DNA from: Sinorhizobium medicae
GTDB taxonomy: Bacteria > Pseudomonadota > Alphaproteobacteria > Rhizobiales > Rhizobiaceae
DNA: 64,000 nt
NCBI RefSeq assembly: GCF_007827695.1
Contig: NZ_VITA01000006.1
Span: 124,001 to 188,000 of the forward strand
Direction of reading: 5' to 3'
A program made the position numbers and the translations under genes. Positions within the stretch are counted from its first letter, which is position 1. Each line of letters opens with the position of its first letter. Shown here in pieces: positions 59,554 to 64,000 of this stretch. The notes beneath the pieces are model-generated. The model was given only the letters and a program-made list of their open reading frames with translations. It was not told where the DNA came from and searched no databases.

Positions 59554-61197
59554 ATGGCGGCCCCATCGGAATCGGATGACAACTGGTGGCGCGGAGCGGT
59601 CATCTATCAGGTCTATCCGCGATCTTTCCAGGACACCGACGGCGACGGAATGGGTGACCTTCGCGGCGTTACCCGGCGGCTTCCGCATATCGCCTCGCTC
59701 GGTGTCGATGCCATCTGGCTCTCGCCTTTCTTCACCTCGCCCCAAGCGGACATGGGCTATGACGTTTCGGATTATTGCGACGTCGATCCGATGTTCGGCA
59801 CGCTCGACGATTTCGACGAGATGATGGCGGAAGCCCATCGGCTGGGACTCAAGGTGATTATCGACCAGGTGATCTCGCACACATCCGACCGGCATCCCTG
59901 GTTCATGGAGAGCCGTTCGAGCAGGACGAATGCCAAGGCGGACTGGTATGTATGGGCCGACCCGAAACCGGACGGCACGGCGCCGAACAACTGGCTTTCA
60001 ATCTTCGGCGGCCCGGGCTGGGAGTGGGATGGGGTCCGCAGGCAATATTACCTGCACAATTTCCTTTCGTCGCAGCCCGATCTCAATTTCCATAACCCTG
60101 AAGTTCAGGAAGCTGTGCTGGCGACGGTCCGCTTCTGGCTGGACCGAGGCGTGGACGGTTTCAGGCTCGATACGGCGAACTTCTATTTCCACGATCGGCT
60201 TTTGCGGGACAACCCGCCGCTGGTGCCGGATCCGGACGCGACGAGCCGCGACGCGCCAGAGGTCAATCCTTACGGCATGCAGAACCACCTCTATGACAAG
60301 ACGCAGCCGGAAAACATCGATTTCCTGCGCCGGTTCCGGGCGCTGCTCGATGAATATGGCGGCCGCGCGACGGTGGGCGAAATCGGCGACGGATCACGCT
60401 CGCTGCAGACGGTTGCCGCCTATACGAGTGGCGGCGACAAGCTGCACATGTGCTACACATTCGACCTGCTCGGACCGGAATTCACCGCGCGTCACATCCG
60501 CCGCTGCGTTGAGAGTTTCCAGGCAACGGTGGCCGACGGCTGGGTCTGCTGGGCCTTTTCCAATCACGACGTCATGCGCCATGTCAGCCGCTTTGCGTTG
60601 CGCGAGGCCGACCGTGCGCGCGTGGCGAAGCTCGCGATTTCGTTGCTGGCCACTCTGCGGGGCACCATCTGCCTTTACCAGGGGGAGGAATTGGGATTGC
60701 CGGAAGCCGACCTTGCCTTCGAAGAACTGCGCGATCCATACGGAATCCGCTTCTGGCCCGCCTTTGCCGGACGCGACGGATGCCGGACGCCGATGGTATG
60801 GGGAAGTGAACTGAAGAATGCCGGCTTTTCCGACGGCGTTCCCTGGCTGCCGGTGCGCGAAGGGCACCGGACGCTGGCGGTGGACGCGCAGGATGGTGTC
60901 GAGGGTTCCGTGCTCGAGCACTATCGAGACACCCTTGAATTCCGCCGGAGGCGGCCGGCGCTCGTCGATGGAGACATGGCGTTCCTCGGCACCAACCAGG
61001 ATATTCTGGTCTTCACGCGGGAGAAAGACGGCGATCGGCTGCTGTTCGTCTTCAACCTGACGCCGGAACCGCAGACGTTTCAGCTTCCGGCAACGCTCGT
61101 GGCCGAGCCGCTGCCGATGCCCGGATTCGCGCCGCCTTTCGCGGACAATGCGATCACGCTTGCTGCGCTCGACGTTTTCTGCGGCAGGCTGCGTTAG
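59554..61197 (+). CDS. GH13 alpha-glucosidase (oligo-1,6/AglA type)
   Basis: A 547-residue retaining glycoside hydrolase of the GH13 alpha-amylase superfamily. Conserved regions are WWRGAVIYQVYPRSFQD, LGLKVIIDQVISHTSDRHPW, GFRLDTANFYFHD with nucleophile Asp206, ATVGEIGD with acid/base Glu276, and SNHDVMRH with Asp339. It should release glucose from sucrose, maltose, trehalose or isomaltose-type sugars; AglA in S. meliloti acts on several alpha-glucosides. No signal peptide is present, so the substrates are imported. It diverges from kdgK. Confidence 0.92.
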   Translation: MAAPSESDDNWWRGAVIYQVYPRSFQDTDGDGMGDLRGVTRRLPHIASLGVDAIWLSPFFTSPQADMGYDVSDYCDVDPMFGTLDDFDEMMAEAHRLGLKVIIDQVISHTSDRHPWFMESRSSRTNAKADWYVWADPKPDGTAPNNWLSIFGGPGWEWDGVRRQYYLHNFLSSQPDLNFHNPEVQEAVLATVRFWLDRGVDGFRLDTANFYFHDRLLRDNPPLVPDPDATSRDAPEVNPYGMQNHLYDKTQPENIDFLRRFRALLDEYGGRATVGEIGDGSRSLQTVAAYTSGGDKLHMCYTFDLLGPEFTARHIRRCVESFQATVADGWVCWAFSNHDVMRHVSRFALREADRARVAKLAISLLATLRGTICLYQGEELGLPEADLAFEELRDPYGIRFWPAFAGRDGCRTPMVWGSELKNAGFSDGVPWLPVREGHRTLAVDAQDGVEGSVLEHYRDTLEFRRRRPALVDGDMAFLGTNQDILVFTREKDGDRLLFVFNLTPEPQTFQLPATLVAEPLPMPGFAPPFADNAITLAALDVFCGRLR

Positions 61198-61220
61198 GTC
61201 ATCAGGTCAGGCTCTGTCGT

Positions 61221-61397
61221 GCGGGCTTTCATGCTCTGAAACACGATCAGGTTGGGCGCATTGCGGTTCGGGTCTCTCGAAACTGGCGGATCACCTTTTC
61301 TTGGGAAGGTGAGAACGCCACGAATGTTGAAATGAAGGACTACCATGGCAACCGATACGCAGCGCCATCCATCCATCGGGCCTGCCCATCCGGGTGA
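61221..61397 (+). pseudogene. HigB-type toxin remnant, 5' part missing
   Basis: One frame (codons in phase with 61257) reads GFHALKHDQVGRIAVRVSRN then WRITFSWEGENATNVEMKDY, then H. This matches the C-terminal half of HigB/RelE-family killer proteins, which usually end in DYH just before higA. Here no start codon or N-terminal half exists; the glucosidase gene ends 24 bases before the match. The expected stop after DYH is lost and the frame runs on to 61397 inside higA. Its place directly before higA supports the call. Confidence 0.65.
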
Positions 61398-61728
61398 GAT
61401 GCTGGGTGAGATCATGATACCCGCCACTGGCAGGAGCAAGGCGGAGATCGCACGCCGGCTCGGCGTCTCCCGGTCTACCCTCTACGATATTCTGAACCAG
61501 AAGCAGCCGGTGACTCCTGCAATTGCAGTGCGTCTGGGTAAGCTTTTTGGAGATGGGCCCGGCATCAGGATGCAGGCGGCTTACGACACATGGCACGCTG
61601 GCGTGAGATCGACGTCAGCGGCATTGAGACCTTGGGTCGACCTACTGCATGTTTCCTTTAATCGGATCCGATTGAAGGACAAAAACATGCAGCAGATCAA
61701 AGTGCTACAGCGGCCTTTGTGCGTCTGA
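61345..61728 (+). CDS. HigA-type antitoxin, C-terminus altered
   Basis: The first ~80 residues are a HigA helix-turn-helix antitoxin: HPGEMLGEIMIPATGRSKAE, IARRLGVSRSTLYDILNQKQ, then VTPAIAVRLGKLFGDGPGIR and AAYDTWHAG. HigA normally ends soon after with a tail like REIDVSGI, which is present here but in another frame (61601-61626). A one-base loss near 61596-61603 would explain this, leaving a ~40-residue out-of-frame tail to 61728. DNA binding may survive; the partner toxin is a remnant. Confidence 0.75.
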   Translation: MATDTQRHPSIGPAHPGEMLGEIMIPATGRSKAEIARRLGVSRSTLYDILNQKQPVTPAIAVRLGKLFGDGPGIRMQAAYDTWHAGVRSTSAALRPWVDLLHVSFNRIRLKDKNMQQIKVLQRPLCV

Positions 61729-61828
61729 TAAGACGCACGGCGCTGTAGAGCATTTCCGCTTTTCTCCGTATCGCGGAAACTCTGCAGCCCCTTGTTTGGC
61801 GCAATTCCGGACGGAAAAGCGCTTCGCA
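61690..61828 (+). repeat. Rhizobial intergenic palindrome cluster
   Basis: CTACAGCG (61705-61712) pairs with CGCTGTAG (61741-61748), and GTGCGTCT-GATA-AGACGCAC (61719-61738) forms the inner stem, a cruciform-like unit. It is followed by GCAATTCCGGACGGAAAAGC (61800-61819), of a kind I know from many Sinorhizobium intergenic regions. A degenerate copy of the first unit lies inverted at 9730-9780. Confidence 0.75.
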
Positions 61829-61863
61829 TCCCGCGCGAGATTGCTGCGCCCCTTCCTCTAACT

Positions 61864-63561
61864 TCACCCGATCAGCATAAATCTGTCCACATCCACGAGC
61901 CCGCGATCCGAAATCTTCAGGTGGGGGATCACCGGCAACGGCAGGAAGGCGAGTTGCAGGAATGGTTCTTCCAGCGTGGCACCGAGGGCGAAGGCGGCCT
62001 GACGCAGATGGTGAAGCGTATCCCGGACGCTCTCATAGGGTTCGAGACTCATGAGGCCGGCGACGGGCAGGGCGATCTCGCCAGTGACTTTGCCATCCTC
62101 GACGACGACGAAGCCGCCCTTGATTTCGCTTAATCGGTTGACTGCGAGCGCCATGTCTTCGTCGCCGGCCCCCACGACGCAGATGTTGTGGCTGTCATGG
62201 CCGACCGTGGACGCTATCGCACCCTTCTTGAGGCCGAAGCCCTGGACGAAGCCGTTGGCATGATTGCCGTTGACGCCGTGGCGCTCGATCACGGCGACCT
62301 TGATGATGTCACGGTCGAGATCGACACCCGTTTGATTGCCTTCGGCGGGTAGCCGGTAGCGGCGGTGTTCGGTGATGATCTTGCCGGGCAGAACGCCCAG
62401 AACCGGGGTCTCTCCTTCGTTGTAGGGGAGACCGAAATCGGCTGCCCGGACCTTGCGTGCCTTGACGCTGTCGAGCCCCACCGGCTCTACCGGCCGGCGT
62501 TCTGCGAAGAGAGCATCCGTGACGCGCCGTCCGGCGGAAAAGACGATTCCCGCCCTGCAGTCTTCCAGGCTGTCGATAACGACGAGGTCGGCGCGCCAGC
62601 CCGGAGCGACGAGGCCGCGATCGCGAAGGCCGAAGGCGCGTGCGGCTGAAATCGAAGCGGCGCGATAGATGGCGAGCGGCTCGACGCCGGCCGCGATTGC
62701 GGTGCGGATCATGTGATCGAGGTGGCCCTGTTCGGCAATGTCGAGCGGGTTGCGGTCGTCCGTGCAGAGCGCCAGATAGGGTGAGAGCCGCTCGGTGATG
62801 AGAGGCATAAGCGCTTGCAAATCCTTCGAGACGGAACCTTCGCGCACAAGGATGTGCATGCCCTTGCGTATTTTCTCGAGTGCTTCCCCCGCGCTTGTGC
62901 ATTCATGATCTGTGCGGATTCCGGTCGCGAGATAACCGTTCAGTTCCTTTCCGCGAAGGAGGGGGGCATGGCCGTCGATATGCCCATCCTGGAAGGCATC
63001 GAGTTTTGCAAGGCAAATCGGATCCTTGTTGACGACACCCGGAAAATTCATGAACTCGGCAAGCCCGATCACCTTCGGGTGGTTGCGAAAGGGGATAAGG
63101 CGCTCCACCGGTAGGTCGGCGCCCGAGGTTTCGAGATGCGTAGCCGGCACGCAGGAGGAGAGTTGGACGCGGATGTCCATGATCGTCTCCATGGCCGAAT
63201 CCAGGAAATACTGGATGCCTTCGGTGCCGAGCACATTGGCGATCTCGTGCGGATCGCAGATCGCAGTGGTGACACCAAGCGGCAGCACGCAGCGGTCGAA
63301 CTCGTGCGGCGTCACCAGCGACGATTCGATGTGGAGATGCGTATCGATGAAGCCCGGCACGATGACGCGGCCGGTGACGTCGATCTCCTCGCGGCCCTGA
63401 TAGTCGCCGCAGGTGCCGACGATACGCCCACCCGAGATGGCGATGTCGGAGGCAACGAGTTCCCCCGTGACGAGATCGAAGAACCGCCCGCCCTTGAGCA
63501 CGATTTCCGCCGGCCCGCGGCCCACGCCCTGATCTATGAGACGCTCCAGCGCTTCGGACAT
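61864..63561 (-). CDS. ade: Adenine deaminase
   Basis: A 565-residue amidohydrolase that turns adenine into hypoxanthine and ammonia for purine salvage or use as nitrogen. Metal ligands appear in [57 protein letters not shown] and ALCTDDRNP; the C-terminal half carries [20 protein letters not shown]. Length fits the bacterial AdeC class. It lies 86 bases past the start side of the aminotransferase gene on the same strand. Confidence 0.95.
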   Translation of the reverse strand: MSEALERLIDQGVGRGPAEIVLKGGRFFDLVTGELVASDIAISGGRIVGTCGDYQGREEIDVTGRVIVPGFIDTHLHIESSLVTPHEFDRCVLPLGVTTAICDPHEIANVLGTEGIQYFLDSAMETIMDIRVQLSSCVPATHLETSGADLPVERLIPFRNHPKVIGLAEFMNFPGVVNKDPICLAKLDAFQDGHIDGHAPLLRGKELNGYLATGIRTDHECTSAGEALEKIRKGMHILVREGSVSKDLQALMPLITERLSPYLALCTDDRNPLDIAEQGHLDHMIRTAIAAGVEPLAIYRAASISAARAFGLRDRGLVAPGWRADLVVIDSLEDCRAGIVFSAGRRVTDALFAERRPVEPVGLDSVKARKVRAADFGLPYNEGETPVLGVLPGKIITEHRRYRLPAEGNQTGVDLDRDIIKVAVIERHGVNGNHANGFVQGFGLKKGAIASTVGHDSHNICVVGAGDEDMALAVNRLSEIKGGFVVVEDGKVTGEIALPVAGLMSLEPYESVRDTLHHLRQAAFALGATLEEPFLQLAFLPLPVIPHLKISDRGLVDVDRFMLIG

Positions 63562-63598
63562 CTATGCACCTCGCACTTGATCCTGATCATGACAATAA

Positions 63599-63624
63599 CC
63601 CTCTCCCCGCGGTCGGGGAAAGGG
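63599..63624. repeat. Short REP-like palindrome
   Basis: CCCTCTCCCCG-CGGT-CGGGGAAAGGG has a 5-bp CG core and outer CCC/GGG pairing. It lies between ade and the aminotransferase gene and may end the latter's transcript. Confidence 0.4.
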
Positions 63625-63647
63625 CCTCGCACATGGCAGGAAACGCT

Positions 63648-64000
63648 TCAGATATTGTTCTTCAGCACGTCGCGTAGCTTGTCGAAAAGCTCGTCGATCT
63701 GCTGTTTTTCGATGATCAGCGGCGGTGACAGCGCAATGATGTCGCCTGTGGTGCGGATCAGAAGGCCCTTCTCATAGGCCTTCAGGAAAGCGGAAAAGGC
63801 GCGCTTCGTCGGCTCTCCGGCGATCGGCTCGAGCTCGATCGCGCCGATCAGTCCGATATTGCGGATGTCGATGACATGGGGGCAGTCCTTCAGCGCGTGC
63901 AACGCCTCCTCCCAATAGGAAGCAAGCTCGGCGGCGCGCGTCAGAAGGCCTTCCTCCTTGTAGGTGTCCAGCGTTCCGAGTGCTGCTGCCGAGGCGATCG
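63648..64000 (-). CDS. Class III aminotransferase, C-terminal part (cut by window end)
   Basis: The last ~117 residues of a PLP-dependent class III aminotransferase; the 5' part is outside the window. Visible C-terminal marks are HVIDIRNIGLIGAIELEP, KAYEKGLLIRTTGDIIALSP, and PPLIIEKQQIDELFDKLRDV. This pattern fits the omega-amino acid-pyruvate or aspartate aminotransferase family. Such enzymes can take beta-alanine, the end product of uracil degradation, but it is far from the pyrimidine genes. The PLP lysine lies outside. Confidence 0.85.
   Translation of the reverse strand, partial: IASAAALGTLDTYKEEGLLTRAAELASYWEEALHALKDCPHVIDIRNIGLIGAIELEPIAGEPTKRAFSAFLKAYEKGLLIRTTGDIIALSPPLIIEKQQIDELFDKLRDVLKNNI

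Overview
This 64 kb, GC-rich, gene-dense window reads as a chromosomal segment of an alphaproteobacterial rhizobium, most likely Sinorhizobium (Ensifer) meliloti, medicae or a close relative. The pointers are a PhyR-NepR-EcfG general stress module with an HWE kinase, the smoEFGK-smoS-mtlK polyol operon, the hmuPSTUV haem uptake operon with RirA-type IRO boxes, and rhizobial intergenic palindromes. The order of modules fits my memory of the S. meliloti chromosome; no database search was run. I saw no tRNA, rRNA, CRISPR array or intact insertion sequence.

Layout. 1-4.3 kb: the 3' end of ureC, then ureE-ureF-ureG, with a DUF2459 protein, a peroxiredoxin and a small monooxygenase between them. 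4.3-9.7 kb: a Crp/Fnr regulator with a perfect TTGA-N6-TCAA box in front of it, then an RND pump and its adaptor. 10.2-25.5 kb: a reductive pyrimidine (or hydantoin) degradation region. It holds an ABC importer, dihydropyrimidinase, an N-carbamoyl amino acid hydrolase, a RutR-like TetR regulator and dihydropyrimidine dehydrogenase PreT/PreA. An unusual membrane-ferredoxin-adenylate cyclase fusion and a LysR/oxidoreductase pair interrupt it. Two RutR-like operators, 7.6 kb apart, tie the region together. 25.7-35.7 kb: a SorC-type regulator and the polyol operon (ABC importer, two dehydrogenases, a HAD phosphatase), followed by a pentulose kinase. 36-37.9 kb: a decayed spot with a frameshifted LysR gene, a truncated MFS gene and a small lipocalin-like protein.

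38-42.5 kb: the general stress response core. PhyR-type rsiB1 diverges from nepR-rpoE2, and each direction has its own GGAAC-N16/17-CGTT promoter; the HWE kinase and two small envelope-type genes follow. 42.6-50.8 kb: haem and iron acquisition (hmuPSTUV, a secreted protein and TonB, then a DUF2325 protein, an unknown protein and an IsdG-type haem oxygenase), followed by a DUF423 protein and a truncated haemoglobin. IRO boxes lie before hmuP and before the DUF2325 gene. 50.9-51.9 kb: a TetR-SMR drug efflux pair. 52-58.4 kb: a dipeptidase and a five-gene dipeptide ABC importer, closed by a 19-bp perfect hairpin. 58.5-64 kb: KDG kinase, a GH13 alpha-glucosidase, a decayed higBA toxin-antitoxin remnant, a repeat cluster, adenine deaminase and the 3' end of a class III aminotransferase.

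Most of the window is catabolic and stress housekeeping of a soil bacterium. The most unusual items are the ferredoxin-cyclase fusion, the shared RutR-like operators, the iron-linked DUF2325-unknown-haem oxygenase operon, and the two decayed loci.
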